A DNA stretch of 64,000 nt, taken from positions 3,968,001 to 4,032,000 of the forward strand of contig NZ_CP045119.1 of the NCBI RefSeq assembly GCF_011492945.1. The letters run 5' to 3'. The notes under the pieces are model-generated. The model saw only the letters and a list, made by a program, of their open reading frames with translations, made no database searches and was not told the DNA's origin. This DNA is from Rubrobacter tropicus. Lineage in GTDB: Bacteria > Actinomycetota > Rubrobacteria > Rubrobacterales > Rubrobacteraceae. Both the position numbers and the translations under genes were made by a program. Below, piece by piece: positions 14,690 through 24,308 of the stretch; within the stretch, counting starts at the first letter, position 1; each line of letters opens with the position of its first letter.

Positions 14690-17600
14690 CTAGTGTCGAA
14701 TCTTGCCGGCGAGCATCCTGGCCTCCGCGGACCTCATGGACCGACGCCGCCAGAGGACGAACACAGACAGAGCCGTCGCGGCGTAAAGGGACGTCGGGCC
14801 GGGGTCCGGCACGAGCGGCCCGACCCCCGGCGTCATTCCGAGGCTCGCGGCCAGCCCGAGAATGCCCTCCAGCACCGCGAGCAGCCAGCCGGCCAACAGG
14901 TAGCCCGCCGACCACGCGAGGACGCCCCACAGCGCCTCCCCACGGGTGAAAAGGGCTGCGGAGTGCCGTGACCCCTCGGGGACCTTATGGAGCTCCCAGC
15001 GTTCTTTGAGGCGCAATCGGGAAGATCTCCAATGCACCAGGTGTCGGGCGCGAGCCTTCGCGATAAGAAGTAGCGCGAAGCCGAGGACTGCGAGGGCCAC
15101 TACGACCGGGTAAAAGTCGTAAAGGATGCGGAAGGGCGCCGCGTCGGCCAGGCGCCTGAGCGACCCCAGCGGGTCGGGGTACAGGACCGGCTCGCCGGCG
15201 GGCGTGGTCGAGACGTGCCCCGCGAAGTCGCGTAGGCGCAAAAGGATGGCCCCTAGCGCCAGCCCGAGCACCGCGGCGACGGCGACGCAGACCAAAATCG
15301 CCTTCGTCGGGAGGGGCGGCACGGGCTCGTCGGCGGGTGCCTTGGCGGCGTCCGGGACTTCGACGGAATCGGAGACGTCCGCCTCTTCCCGGGCGGAGCT
15401 CTCGGGGAAGATCTCGCGGAGCCGGTCGTGGGCTTCCTCGTCTGAGAGGGTGCCTATCCACGCTCCGAGCGAGGTCGGCCCGTCGCGGCCGTTCTCAGCG
15501 GGATCCTCCCCGCAGGCGAGCCCGACCACCGACGGGTCGCCGCCCTGGCGCTCCACCAGCCAACGCGCGGCCTCCGGCGCCTCGTGGTAGCGGGCATTCG
15601 ATTCGCCCACCGTCGAGCGCGGCACGTAGGCGAGCCGCCTGTCGGCGAGATCGACGCCTTCGAGCTCGGGCAGCACGGCTTCGGCAGCCTGACGTCCCTC
15701 CCCCGGGCCGGAGGCCGCCCTGTAGCGACGGAAGCCGCCGATGGCCCCGACCACGACGTCTTCCTGGGCGGCGAGCATCGCCCCCAGCGGGCCCTCGCAG
15801 AATCCCTCGACCTCGCCGGGCGAGTAGTGGGCGAAGACGTAGAGATGGCTGCCGGCGCCCTTCAGCGGGACGGTCTCCTCGGCGTCCAGCTCGCCACTCT
15901 TGGGGTCGAACGGCAGGCCTTCCACTCCCGCGAGGAGGCCTTCGACATCGAAGCACGGGATTAGTATGTGCTCCTCCGCACGCCCCGTCGTCGGACAGAG
16001 GCGGATGTTGTTGCCCTTGTATGCCTCGAAGCCGGGGACGGTGAGGAGCCTCTTTGCGCCGAAGCGCTCCGCGAGGTCGGAGACGGCCTTCGTGGCGGCG
16101 CCCGCGTCCAGGGAGGCGAAGCGTCCGACCTTGGCGGTCGCGCGCATCAGACCTTGTTTCTCGAGCGCCAAGAGATGCTCCTCCTTAGGCGGCAGTTTTT
16201 CGATCAGGGCCCGGTAGACCTCGTCGCGAAGCTTGCGCGCCCCGCGTGAGACTCCGCGCCCCGCGGTCTGCAGGGACTTGTCGTCCAGGTCGGGCGCGTC
16301 CCACAGGCCGGGCTGGGACCCCTCGCCGGCCGCATCCGTCGCGGCGCCTTTACGGGAGGACTTTTTGGAAGTCTTCGCCTTCGACGTCTTAGCACCGCCC
16401 TTGTCCCGGCGGACGTCCTCCTCGGTGAGCACCCGCCCGCGACCAGGGTACGATCCGTCGTCGCTTCCCACGTTTTTCTTGTGGTCGAGGGACTGTGGAG
16501 ACGGTCCGGCGGAAGACGAAGTAGAAACCTCCGCGGCGTGGGCGGACGCCAAACCACGAGTGTCCTTAGGGCCAGGCGTAGGCGCGTCGGTTTTCTTCTT
16601 GGTTTCGCCGGCGTCGGCGCGGGAGGCGGGCGGCCGAGGGAGGGATTGGTTGTCTTCGGGGGGGCTTGTGCCGGCGAGGAGTTCGGCGAAACGGTCGTCG
16701 CGCTCCTTCGGGCCGATCGAGAGCAGCCACTCGTCCAAATCCACCCCTTTCGGGAGGAGGCAGACGGCGGCTTCGGCGTTCTGCGGCTCGGCGATCCAGC
16801 GCGCCGCCTTCGGCGCGGCCCTCAGCACGTTGGGGTTCGGGGGATCGTCGGCGTCCGGGATGTAGGGCAGCGTCCGGCCGGCGAAATCCGCGCCCTTGAG
16901 CTCCAGGAGGGGTTCACCCGGTGCGCCGTCGAGCATCTCTGGAGAGAGGCTCGCGCGGAAGCGTTCGCAGCCCATGATCGCCCCGACGGTGATGCCGCAC
17001 TCGGCGGCCACGATGGCCCCCATCGCCCCCTCGCAGACGGCGACGAGGTCCTCGGGCCGATGGCCGGGAAAGAGGTAGAGGTGGTTACCGGCGCGTCTGA
17101 GGGTCACGTACTTGCGGCCGTCCGTCGGCTCGCCGACGACCCGACCTTCTATCGTTGTGACACGGCCTCGCGCGTCGTGGTACGGGATGAGAACGTAGTT
17201 GCCGGTGAGGGTCCACTTGATGAGCCCGGTCTCCTCGTCTTCGGAGAAGCCGGGCACGGACAGCAGCGCCTCGCGGCCCAGCTCGCGCTGGAGTCGCGCC
17301 TTCACCTGGCCAGCGCGCGGGGCGGTCATCGTGCCGAAGCGGCCCCGCCTGATGGTGGCACTTGAGAGCCCGCGTGTCTTCAAGTAACGGCGATCTCTCG
17401 TCTCCAGCGGGCAGATCTCGAGTATGCGCTCGTACGCCCGGGCGGCGAACTCGAGGCGTACGTCCAGGTCCTCTAGCCCGCCAGAAGGGTCGGTCGTAAT
17501 CTCCGTCCGCCGCCCGACCGGCACCGCCCGCGGACCGGCGCCAGTCTGATGGGCCCCCTTATTGGCTGGCCCGGCAATACGGTTCTCGTCGCGGGCCTCC

Positions 17601-18040
17601 GCGTTCGGCGCCGATTCTTCGTTGCCGGTTCCGTTGGCGCCGCTTCTCGCCGCGTGTTGCGAGCGTCCGCGAGGATCGGAACAGCTGTCGGCCGGCTCCA
17701 TCCCGAGGAGTTCGTAACTTCTGGTGAGGACCGCAAGGAAGTCTGCTTTATAGTCTAGGTCCTCGAGGCTGGCGAGCATGACGAAGACGTCGCCGCTCCC
17801 GGCGAGGCGGCAGTCGGCGACGAGGCAGCCTCCCTTGCCGCTGGCTTTCACCACCGAGTATTTCTCCCGCTTTCCGCAGGCCGGGCAGTCCCACACCACG
17901 CGGGCACCCTGCTCTCTTGCAGTGCCCAACCGGGCGGTAAGCAGCTCCAGCATCCGATCGCGCACCAGGTCCTTGTCGTAGCGTCTGGGACGCTGCGAGC
18001 GGGTAGAGGTGGCGCCCCGCTCACCGGCTTCGCTGCCCAC
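14690..18040 (-). CDS. membrane-anchored DnaG-like primase with duplicated Toprim module
   Basis: 1116 residues from a GTG overlapping the upstream stop (TAGTG). Residues about 48-85 form a zinc ribbon (WDCPACGKREKYSVV, CLVADC) like the DnaG N terminus. Residues about 195-440 are a Toprim-type module with VAVCEGAMGAIVAAECG and DxD in IPDADDP. After a Pro/Ser/Lys linker (about 440-590), a second module (about 600-850) repeats the layout (GFCEGPLGAMLAAQED), but the DxD is replaced by YVPRST. Three to four transmembrane helices follow (about 915-1090). The first module could be active, whereas the second looks structural. It would bring priming to the membrane, next to the transfer channel. Confidence 0.75.
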   Translation of the reverse strand: MGSEAGERGATSTRSQRPRRYDKDLVRDRMLELLTARLGTAREQGARVVWDCPACGKREKYSVVKASGKGGCLVADCRLAGSGDVFVMLASLEDLDYKADFLAVLTRSYELLGMEPADSCSDPRGRSQHAARSGANGTGNEESAPNAEARDENRIAGPANKGAHQTGAGPRAVPVGRRTEITTDPSGGLEDLDVRLEFAARAYERILEICPLETRDRRYLKTRGLSSATIRRGRFGTMTAPRAGQVKARLQRELGREALLSVPGFSEDEETGLIKWTLTGNYVLIPYHDARGRVTTIEGRVVGEPTDGRKYVTLRRAGNHLYLFPGHRPEDLVAVCEGAMGAIVAAECGITVGAIMGCERFRASLSPEMLDGAPGEPLLELKGADFAGRTLPYIPDADDPPNPNVLRAAPKAARWIAEPQNAEAAVCLLPKGVDLDEWLLSIGPKERDDRFAELLAGTSPPEDNQSLPRPPASRADAGETKKKTDAPTPGPKDTRGLASAHAAEVSTSSSAGPSPQSLDHKKNVGSDDGSYPGRGRVLTEEDVRRDKGGAKTSKAKTSKKSSRKGAATDAAGEGSQPGLWDAPDLDDKSLQTAGRGVSRGARKLRDEVYRALIEKLPPKEEHLLALEKQGLMRATAKVGRFASLDAGAATKAVSDLAERFGAKRLLTVPGFEAYKGNNIRLCPTTGRAEEHILIPCFDVEGLLAGVEGLPFDPKSGELDAEETVPLKGAGSHLYVFAHYSPGEVEGFCEGPLGAMLAAQEDVVVGAIGGFRRYRAASGPGEGRQAAEAVLPELEGVDLADRRLAYVPRSTVGESNARYHEAPEAARWLVERQGGDPSVVGLACGEDPAENGRDGPTSLGAWIGTLSDEEAHDRLREIFPESSAREEADVSDSVEVPDAAKAPADEPVPPLPTKAILVCVAVAAVLGLALGAILLRLRDFAGHVSTTPAGEPVLYPDPLGSLRRLADAAPFRILYDFYPVVVALAVLGFALLLIAKARARHLVHWRSSRLRLKERWELHKVPEGSRHSAALFTRGEALWGVLAWSAGYLLAGWLLAVLEGILGLAASLGMTPGVGPLVPDPGPTSLYAATALSVFVLWRRRSMRSAEARMLAGKIRH

Positions 18041-18651
18041 TAGCGTCCTCCTTCCTCTGGAACCCCGAACGGCGGTCGTCCGTAGACCTTTCGGACGAGG
18101 TCGGCGAGTTCCTCTACGTCCGCCGGCGTGTGCTTTTCATCGGCCTCGGCGAAAGCAAGCGGGAGGTCCCAGGTCGGGCAGATTCCCCAAAGAACGTCCT
18201 CGTCCTCGCCCAGGTACTTGAGCTCCGCACGCGTGAAGCAGACGACGTGGAAAGCTTCCGCGTCGGTCCCCTCGAACCTGGCGTTCACGTCCGCTGCCAT
18301 GTCGGCGGCCTGTCGCTTTGGATCGTCCGCGAAAGGCCGCGCGTTCAGGTACAGGGTGGCGTCGACGTCGGCAGTGACCGTGCCGGCTTCGTCTCGCACA
18401 ACAACAACGCAGGCGCCGACCGGTCCCACGGCTAGGAAATCGATCATCCCGGCCCCCTCGGTCATGAGCTCGTCGAAAACGTAGTAGCCGTGGGCCGACG
18501 CCGAGCGCAGGGCCAGTCGGACGTGCTCGCGCCGCTCCGCACGGGCGATCCTCTCTTTCCTAGCCGAGTAGCGCGGTCGCCCCCGCCCCGGTCCGGCCGG
18601 GAGCGCCAGGAGAAGCAACGACATGGCTGTATAGAGTGCGCGGATGGTCAA
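18040..18651 (-). CDS. membrane-anchored NERD-like protein
   Basis: 203 residues. An N-terminal hydrophobic helix (ALYTAMSLLLLALPAG) is followed by a basic segment. The soluble domain has YYVFDELMTEGAGMIDFLAV, GPVGACVVVVRDEAG and later FHVVCFTRAEL, resembling NERD (nuclease-related) domains, which show hDHVVVGPxGVFVIExK. Here the ExK is not evident (VVRDE), so nuclease activity is doubtful. It is coupled to the primase-like gene by a one-base overlap. Confidence 0.6.
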   Translation of the reverse strand: MTIRALYTAMSLLLLALPAGPGRGRPRYSARKERIARAERREHVRLALRSASAHGYYVFDELMTEGAGMIDFLAVGPVGACVVVVRDEAGTVTADVDATLYLNARPFADDPKRQAADMAADVNARFEGTDAEAFHVVCFTRAELKYLGEDEDVLWGICPTWDLPLAFAEADEKHTPADVEELADLVRKVYGRPPFGVPEEGGR

Positions 18652-18672
18652 TCCTCTCGCATATCGCCCACG

Positions 18673-20604
18673 CTACGCTTCGTTGTCAGACGCGGGAAAC
18701 AGCCGCCCCTGCTCAGCGGACCGACTCCCGGAACGCGCGCCCGAACGGCTACCGGCCATCCCGGGTCCCCTTGGGTTTCGGGAACGCCCTCCTCGCATGA
18801 AGCGCTCCTTGTGTTCCTCGTCGCGATCCCGCTGCCTGGCGTACTGGGAGTGCGCTTTGGAGACGTTGGCGGCCTGGCGGTCACGCTGGCCTTGCACGCG
18901 AGTCTGCTGGATCGTGCGCGCGGCGTTGCTCTTGCCTGCGCCGTCCTTGCCCGGCAACCCTTTCCGCGTCGGCTTCCCGGTGCCGGTCCCGGACCCGTCG
19001 CCCTTCGGTTTGGGCACGGACGCACCGCCGGAAGAGCGGTTCATAAGGTTCTTCGTGGCTTGGGTGATGGCGGTCTTGGCGGGGATGCCGACCGCGAGCG
19101 CGGCCCCGGTCTTCGCGAGGCTCATAAGCCCCCCGCGGCCCGGCAGTTGCACGTTGAAGGCCCACTCGACGCACTTGAAGGGCGTCTTGTACATGATCCA
19201 CATTGTAATTATGGCGCCGAGCGAGACCACCGCGTTCTCGGAGACAAACCCCAAAGAGTTCGTCATGCTCCCGAAGATGGACTCGGGCGAGGTTACCGCG
19301 AGCGAGCCGACCCCGAGCTCTATGGACCAGAGCGCTGGTATCGCCGCGCTGGCGAGGATGCCGCGGAACCAGGAGCCCGCCAGCGATTGCAGGCTGGGTA
19401 CGATCGAGGCGGTGAGAGCGAAGGCGCCGGAGACGAAGAGGACCGCGTAGAGGACCTTGTTGAGGAGGCACACGATGACGAGCAGCCCCCCGACCCAGAC
19501 CGCCCCGATCAGCAGTATCAGATTCAGGAAGTTCGTCACGGCCATGTTGCCGATCGAGGCTTTGAAGAGCTGCTGGCCGGCGGCGTCTATGTCCTGCCCG
19601 CCCGGGTAGAAGGCGTCCGTGATGCCGCCGGTTATGCGGGATAACTCGCCCATGAACTGCGGCAGGAAGGCCAGCGCCATCGCGATGCCCATGAGGCGGG
19701 GAAGCCCCTGGAAGCCGGCGTAGGCGAGGTCGTAGTTGTCCGAGCGGACCGTCATCAGGATACCCAGGACGAGGATGCCGACCAGGATCGCCGGCCGGAG
19801 CGTCTCCACCGCGCCCTTGTAGTAGCCGAGCAGGTCGCCGCGGCCCTCCAGAGTCGGCAGGGAGAGCAGGTCCGTCTCGAAGGCCTCCGACATCTCTTGC
19901 AACGCCCAGCCGAAGGTCCAGTCCCAGATGAAGCCCATGACGCCCTTGAAGCCGTCGAGGAGGAGGCCGGTGATGCCGCCCGTGTCGCTGCCGCCATCCG
20001 AGGGCGCCGCAACGGTGGGCTCGTCGTTGGCTAACTGTCCGCTGCCCGCGAGGCACCCCTCGTACTCCTGCTTCTCCGCCATCGACGCGTCGTCCGGGGG
20101 CGCCACGCACTCGGAAGAGCCGTCGTCGGGCGAGGTGGCCTCTCCACCGGCGTTCTCGTCCCCCGATCCGTCGTCTGAACCGGTACGGGCGAGGCAGTCG
20201 TCGTAGGCTTCCTGCTGCTCGACGTAGTCCGCTCCCTCGACGGCGCCATCGCCGTCGGGAGTCTCCGGCTTGACGCACTCCTCGGGCTGGGAGGCGTTCT
20301 CGTTTGCGGCTATGGGATCGAGGCCCGTGCCGCCGGAGTCCTCCCCGGAATCGCCATCGTCCCCAGAATTGCCCTCTGTCCGCTCCAGGCACTCCTCGTA
20401 GAGTTGTTTGCTCTCGTTGTACGCCATCGCCCCCTCCACGTCTAGATCACCGCCTCCGGGCATCTCCGGCCTCACGCACTCCTCGGGGCTGACGGCGTTC
20501 TTGTTGGTGTCGTCGGTCTCCTCGAGGCCCGTCTGCGCCAGAGCCGGGGCGACGGGAAGCAGGACTAGTACGACCGCGAACAGCACGAGGACGAGCGGGC
20601 GCAT
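18673..20604 (-). CDS. polytopic conjugal transfer protein (VirB6/TrbL-like) with Cys-repeat ectodomain
   Basis: 643 residues from the ATG at 20604. A signal peptide (RPLVLVLFAVVLVLLPVAPALA) precedes an acidic ectodomain with three copies of a module reading ECVxP ... Y..CL (first Cys in PEECVRPE, PEECVKPE and SSECVAPP; second in YEECLERT, YDDCLART and YEGCLAGS). From about residue 210 there are six or more membrane helices, including ILVGILVLGILMTV, LNLILLIGAVWVGGLLVIV and AVVSLGAIITMWIM, then a long basic tail (KTRKGLPGK-like, RQRDRDEEHKERFM). Topology and position suit the inner-membrane VirB6/TrbL component of a type IV secretion system. Confidence 0.7.
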   Translation of the reverse strand: MRPLVLVLFAVVLVLLPVAPALAQTGLEETDDTNKNAVSPEECVRPEMPGGGDLDVEGAMAYNESKQLYEECLERTEGNSGDDGDSGEDSGGTGLDPIAANENASQPEECVKPETPDGDGAVEGADYVEQQEAYDDCLARTGSDDGSGDENAGGEATSPDDGSSECVAPPDDASMAEKQEYEGCLAGSGQLANDEPTVAAPSDGGSDTGGITGLLLDGFKGVMGFIWDWTFGWALQEMSEAFETDLLSLPTLEGRGDLLGYYKGAVETLRPAILVGILVLGILMTVRSDNYDLAYAGFQGLPRLMGIAMALAFLPQFMGELSRITGGITDAFYPGGQDIDAAGQQLFKASIGNMAVTNFLNLILLIGAVWVGGLLVIVCLLNKVLYAVLFVSGAFALTASIVPSLQSLAGSWFRGILASAAIPALWSIELGVGSLAVTSPESIFGSMTNSLGFVSENAVVSLGAIITMWIMYKTPFKCVEWAFNVQLPGRGGLMSLAKTGAALAVGIPAKTAITQATKNLMNRSSGGASVPKPKGDGSGTGTGKPTRKGLPGKDGAGKSNAARTIQQTRVQGQRDRQAANVSKAHSQYARQRDRDEEHKERFMRGGRSRNPRGPGMAGSRSGARSGSRSAEQGRLFPASDNEA

Positions 20605-20693
20605 CCCCGAGGAGTGCCCGAAACTACGCACGGAGGTGATGGTCGGGAAGTTCGCGGCGGGCGCTCCTTCGTGCGCCGGGAGGGTCGCGCGGC

Positions 20694-20951
20694 CTAGAGG
20701 GGCGTCCACTCGACCATCCTGTCGTAGAGGAACCACCCGAGGAGGCACAAGAAGAGGCCGGCGAAGACGCCCTCGGCCACCTTGGCGGCCAGGGCGTGGC
20801 GGTCGCCGTTGGTGGCGGCGACGCCCTTTATAAGGATCGCGACCATGAGCCCGACCCCCGAGGCGGCCAGGCCCACGGCCCTGAGCGTCGAAACGATCGG
20901 CGACCAGAACCCGTAGCCGCCTTGCTGGGCGAGGAACGCCAGGGTTTGCAA
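20694..20951 (-). CDS. small two-helix membrane protein, VirB2/TrbC pilin-like
   Basis: 85 residues from a TTG at 20951. Two hydrophobic helices are visible (VGLAASGVGLMVAILIKGV and GVFAGLFLCLLGWFLY). In frame upstream lies VPTFLLAAALLEHAAP, which would make a signal peptide, but it has only non-standard starts before the stop of the previous gene. The size and two-helix layout suit VirB2/TrbC-type pilins or small channel subunits. A second such protein is at 33805. Confidence 0.6.
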   Translation of the reverse strand: MQTLAFLAQQGGYGFWSPIVSTLRAVGLAASGVGLMVAILIKGVAATNGDRHALAAKVAEGVFAGLFLCLLGWFLYDRMVEWTPL

Positions 20952-21014
20952 GGGTGCCGCGTGCTCCAGCAGGGCCGCCGCGAGCAGGAAGGTCGGGACG
21001 TGGTGGATTATGGT

Positions 21015-21845
21015 TTACGTCTCCTCTATCTCGTCGGTGTGCTTCACGACCCAGTCGCCCCCGGAGCGCACGAGGGTCATCTTCTGGCGGTAGGAGAGCT
21101 TCCGGCCGGTGAGCCCGCCGTCCGGGCCGTAGCCCTCCCCGGTCTCGAAGTGGGCGTAGCCGGAGGCCGTCGGACCGCCGCTCCTCGTAAGCTCGAAGCG
21201 GGAGAGGAGGGCCGCGCTCCTGGTACCGCTCTCCCCCACCTGGGCGGCGTAGCGCTCTATCTCCTTCGAGCCCGGGGACTCGTAGAAGACGGGCCAGGCC
21301 ACCGTGGAGCCGACGCCTTGGTTGTAGGCATCCTCGTCGTCGCCCGAGTAGCCGTAGGCGGCCGTCACGAACCTGGCCGCGGCGAAGCGCACCCTCTCCT
21401 CGTCGGTGGGGGCGAGGTCTCCTGCGGAGGCCCCGGTGCCGAGGGGGTCGGGCCGGTAGCCTTCGGGCTCGGACGACCCTTCTTCGGTGCCCGTCCGCGA
21501 TGGATCGGCCACGCCGGCGGCCGGGTCTTGTTCTGGACGCGCGCCACCCGCGACGTCGCCGTCCGGCCGCCCCCCGGCGCCGTCTTCCACGTAGGCGGTG
21601 TCGTCCGGGACCGCCTCGCGCCCGGTTTCTGGGGCGTTTCCGGTAGCCTCGCTGGCACCGTTATCTGAGGGGACGGTGCGGGCCTCCGACGGCGCGGAGC
21701 CGCCGGATTCGCCGCGCCCGCCGTATGAGAGGACCGCGTAGCTCCACGCGAGTAGGAGGAGGAAGAGGACGCCGCACGCGACGAGGATCCTGCGCCGTCC
21801 CGATTGCCCGCGCTGCCGGAAGCCTCCCTGAGGCAGACCGCTCAT
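21015..21845 (-). CDS. VirB8/TcpC-like bitopic transfer protein
   Basis: 276 residues. One transmembrane helix (ILVACGVLFLLLLAWSYAVL, about residues 20-40) follows a basic cytoplasmic N terminus. A long Gly/Pro/Asp/Glu-rich linker (about 45-150) leads to a compact C-terminal domain (FAAARFVTAAYGYSGDD ... RQKMTLVRSGGDWVVKHTD) with the look of an NTF2-like fold, as in VirB8 and TcpC. It is placed between the hydrolase and the small pilin-like gene in the transfer block. The assignment rests on topology and context. Confidence 0.6.
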   Translation of the reverse strand: MSGLPQGGFRQRGQSGRRRILVACGVLFLLLLAWSYAVLSYGGRGESGGSAPSEARTVPSDNGASEATGNAPETGREAVPDDTAYVEDGAGGRPDGDVAGGARPEQDPAAGVADPSRTGTEEGSSEPEGYRPDPLGTGASAGDLAPTDEERVRFAAARFVTAAYGYSGDDEDAYNQGVGSTVAWPVFYESPGSKEIERYAAQVGESGTRSAALLSRFELTRSGGPTASGYAHFETGEGYGPDGGLTGRKLSYRQKMTLVRSGGDWVVKHTDEIEET

Positions 21846-21888
21846 CTCGAAACCCCTTTCCTCGTAGAACGGATGCGGACGGCCTGGA

Positions 21889-24255
21889 TCAACCGACGAG
21901 CCTCCGGGCGCCCATGTACTCGGGCGAGTCCCACATGGGGGTGACGGAGGTGTCCATCGTCCCCATGTTGGCGTGGATGATCTGGCCTTCGCCCGTCGAG
22001 ATCGCGACGTGGCCGTAGGTGCCGTCTCCGGGGTCGTCCCAGACCAGCAGGTCGCCCGCCTGCGGTTCCCCCTCCACCGGGTCGCCGTAGTCCGCGTTCT
22101 CCGTGGGCATGTCGGGCAGCTGGTAGCCGAACTCGGCGAAGACGGTGGTCGTCAGGCACGTGCAGTCCATGGCCTCGCCGGGCACGCAGTCCTCGGGTGG
22201 GCCGAGCACGTAGGGCACGCCGAGGTACTTCTTCGCCTCCTCCACGACCTGCTGGCCCGTGGCGCTCCCCGACACGGCGCCTCCGGTCTGCGAGGGGGTC
22301 GCTCCGACGAACTCCGTGCCCATGGGGGAGGGACCGCCCGAGTTCTCGGCGACGGTCGGGACCAGGCCGAGGAGCTGCAGGGGGCGGCAGTGGGCCGGGA
22401 GGTCGGCCGTGGAAGGCGCGGGCGCCAGGGACCCCTCGCCGCCGGCCGCGCCGCCGTTATCGCGCAGCCACTCCAGCAGGGGGTACGGGTTCATCGCCCC
22501 CGAGCCGGCCTCGGCGCGCGAGCCGCTCCCGTCCGTGTACCAGCCGAGGTGCAGGTGCCCGCCGCGGCCGTCGGGGAGTACCGAGCCCGGCGGCCCTTCC
22601 CCCGTCGAGCCGACCTCGCCGATTTGCTGGCCCGCTTCGACGACGTCGCCGGGCTTCAGGCCCGTCGGCCCGTTCATGTGGGCGTAGAGGAGCGTGTCGC
22701 CGGCCTCGACCGGCCCGACGCCCTCGGTGGCCTCGACCATCACCGTCCAGCCGCCCAAGTCGTCCCAGCCCCGCGAGTCCGAGCCCGAGACGGGAACTAC
22801 CTTGCCGCCCGTGATCGAGTAAATCGGGGTACCGTCCGGGGCGAACACGTCCGTGCCCTCGTGGGTCCGACCGTCACTGCGGGACGCCCCCCAGGTATCC
22901 TCGTAGTCGTCCAGGTAGTCCTCGGGGAGTGGGAATACCGCCCGGGCGTCGCTCGCGGCCTTGGGGGTGCCTCCAACGGACCCATCCCCGGCCTCGGGGA
23001 CCGGCCGGGTGGTGTCGTCCTCGTCGGAGCCGAAATCCGTGACCCAGAACGAGTCGTAGGAGGCCGATCCGCCGGCGACGAGCCCGACTCCGATCGTGGT
23101 CATCTCGGGGTTGAGCATCATGTCGTTGTGCGGGGGCGAGTTGCGCCAGGCGTCGAAGACCTTCTGCCCGGTGTCCTGGCCGGCGGCGATGTTCTCGCCG
23201 TAGTGGGAGGCGTAGTAGCCTTCTCTGTTCGCGCGGTCGGTGAGCGTCGCGCCCTCGAAGTAGTAATCTGTGGGCCCGCTCACGTGCGGCTCGGGTACCT
23301 CGTAGGCGTCGTACTTCGCCATGTCGTGGGCGTAGCGGGCCGACGCCGTGGAGAGCTTGTCCGAGAGCTCTAAGGGCCGGAGGCCGTTCTCCTCTCGGTA
23401 GTCGTTGATGAGGTTGAGGGCGTCGATCTCGACGGGAGAGTAATCGGTCTCTCCGGGGCTGCCGACGGTGCCCGAGGTCTCCTCCGCGTAGGCCGGTTTC
23501 GTGGCGAGGAGTGAGAGCAGGGCGGCGAGGGGCGACCGGTTCTCGCCAGCGGGCGTCCCGCCGGAGGCCATCTCGCCGCCCTCTCCCCCACCGCCGGAGC
23601 CGCGGTACTCCTCGGCCTGGGCGACGACGTCCTGGTAGTACCATTCGGCCTGGTTGTAGGCGAGGATCGCGGAGCGGTAGTCCTGCGGCGCCCCGCTCAG
23701 CTTGAGGTAGTTGGCCGCCCCCGGGATCGCGTCCTCGGGATCGTAGCGGTCTTTTATCCCGTCGCCGTCGCCGTCCACGCCGACGTTCGCCCAGGTCGAG
23801 GCGAGGAACTGCATCGGCCCGCCCGCGCCCCACGGGTTCTCGCCGCTCGTGACACCGGGCGCGTCGAGTCGCCCGTGGTCGGTCTCGATCTTCCCTATCG
23901 CGGCGAGGATGGCCGCGTCGAGGCCGTACTCCTCCGCCACCGACTCGTAGATCCGGAGGTACTCCTCCGGGATGTCCGAAAGCGCATCCTCGCCCCACCC
24001 TTGGGAGACGTAGGAGGGGCTCGCGTAACTCGAACCCCCGCCCCCGGGCAAGGCCGTGGCGTTCTCGGCGGCCCGGGCGTCCGCCCGACACGAGGCGGTG
24101 ACGGCGTTGACCGAGCTCAAGAGCACGACGACGATCAGGCCGAGCGAGAGCACGACGCCGGCCGCGAACGCGAGCAGCATCCGCCGCCCCCGGCGACTCC
24201 GAAGGACCGCTATCGCCGCCCTGGCGGCTGCCGTGGCTGCGGCAGAGACCGGCAA
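21889..24255 (-). CDS. cell-wall hydrolase with four catalytic domains (SLT, CAP, M23, NlpC/P60)
   Basis: 788 residues. A membrane anchor (FAAGVVLSLGLIVVVLLS, about 28-50) is followed by a lytic transglycosylase domain (about 95-200; AILAAIGKIETDHG with the catalytic Glu, WGAGGPMQFLASTW), a CAP/SCP domain (about 275-400; LNLINDYREENGL, HYGENIA, SPPHNDMML), an M23/LytM peptidase (about 455-580; HEGTDVFAP and HLHLGW zinc ligands) and an NlpC/P60 domain (about 670-788; DCTCLT with the nucleophile Cys, GHVAIST). It is the VirB1-like enzyme that would open peptidoglycan for the secretion channel. The combination of four domains is very unusual. Confidence 0.88.
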   Translation of the reverse strand: MPVSAAATAAARAAIAVLRSRRGRRMLLAFAAGVVLSLGLIVVVLLSSVNAVTASCRADARAAENATALPGGGGSSYASPSYVSQGWGEDALSDIPEEYLRIYESVAEEYGLDAAILAAIGKIETDHGRLDAPGVTSGENPWGAGGPMQFLASTWANVGVDGDGDGIKDRYDPEDAIPGAANYLKLSGAPQDYRSAILAYNQAEWYYQDVVAQAEEYRGSGGGGEGGEMASGGTPAGENRSPLAALLSLLATKPAYAEETSGTVGSPGETDYSPVEIDALNLINDYREENGLRPLELSDKLSTASARYAHDMAKYDAYEVPEPHVSGPTDYYFEGATLTDRANREGYYASHYGENIAAGQDTGQKVFDAWRNSPPHNDMMLNPEMTTIGVGLVAGGSASYDSFWVTDFGSDEDDTTRPVPEAGDGSVGGTPKAASDARAVFPLPEDYLDDYEDTWGASRSDGRTHEGTDVFAPDGTPIYSITGGKVVPVSGSDSRGWDDLGGWTVMVEATEGVGPVEAGDTLLYAHMNGPTGLKPGDVVEAGQQIGEVGSTGEGPPGSVLPDGRGGHLHLGWYTDGSGSRAEAGSGAMNPYPLLEWLRDNGGAAGGEGSLAPAPSTADLPAHCRPLQLLGLVPTVAENSGGPSPMGTEFVGATPSQTGGAVSGSATGQQVVEEAKKYLGVPYVLGPPEDCVPGEAMDCTCLTTTVFAEFGYQLPDMPTENADYGDPVEGEPQAGDLLVWDDPGDGTYGHVAISTGEGQIIHANMGTMDTSVTPMWDSPEYMGARRLVG

Positions 24256-24308
24256 GGAGGCTAGCCCCCGTCCGCTTCGTTTGGCTCGAGCGCGCTCCGC
24301 ACCTCCGC

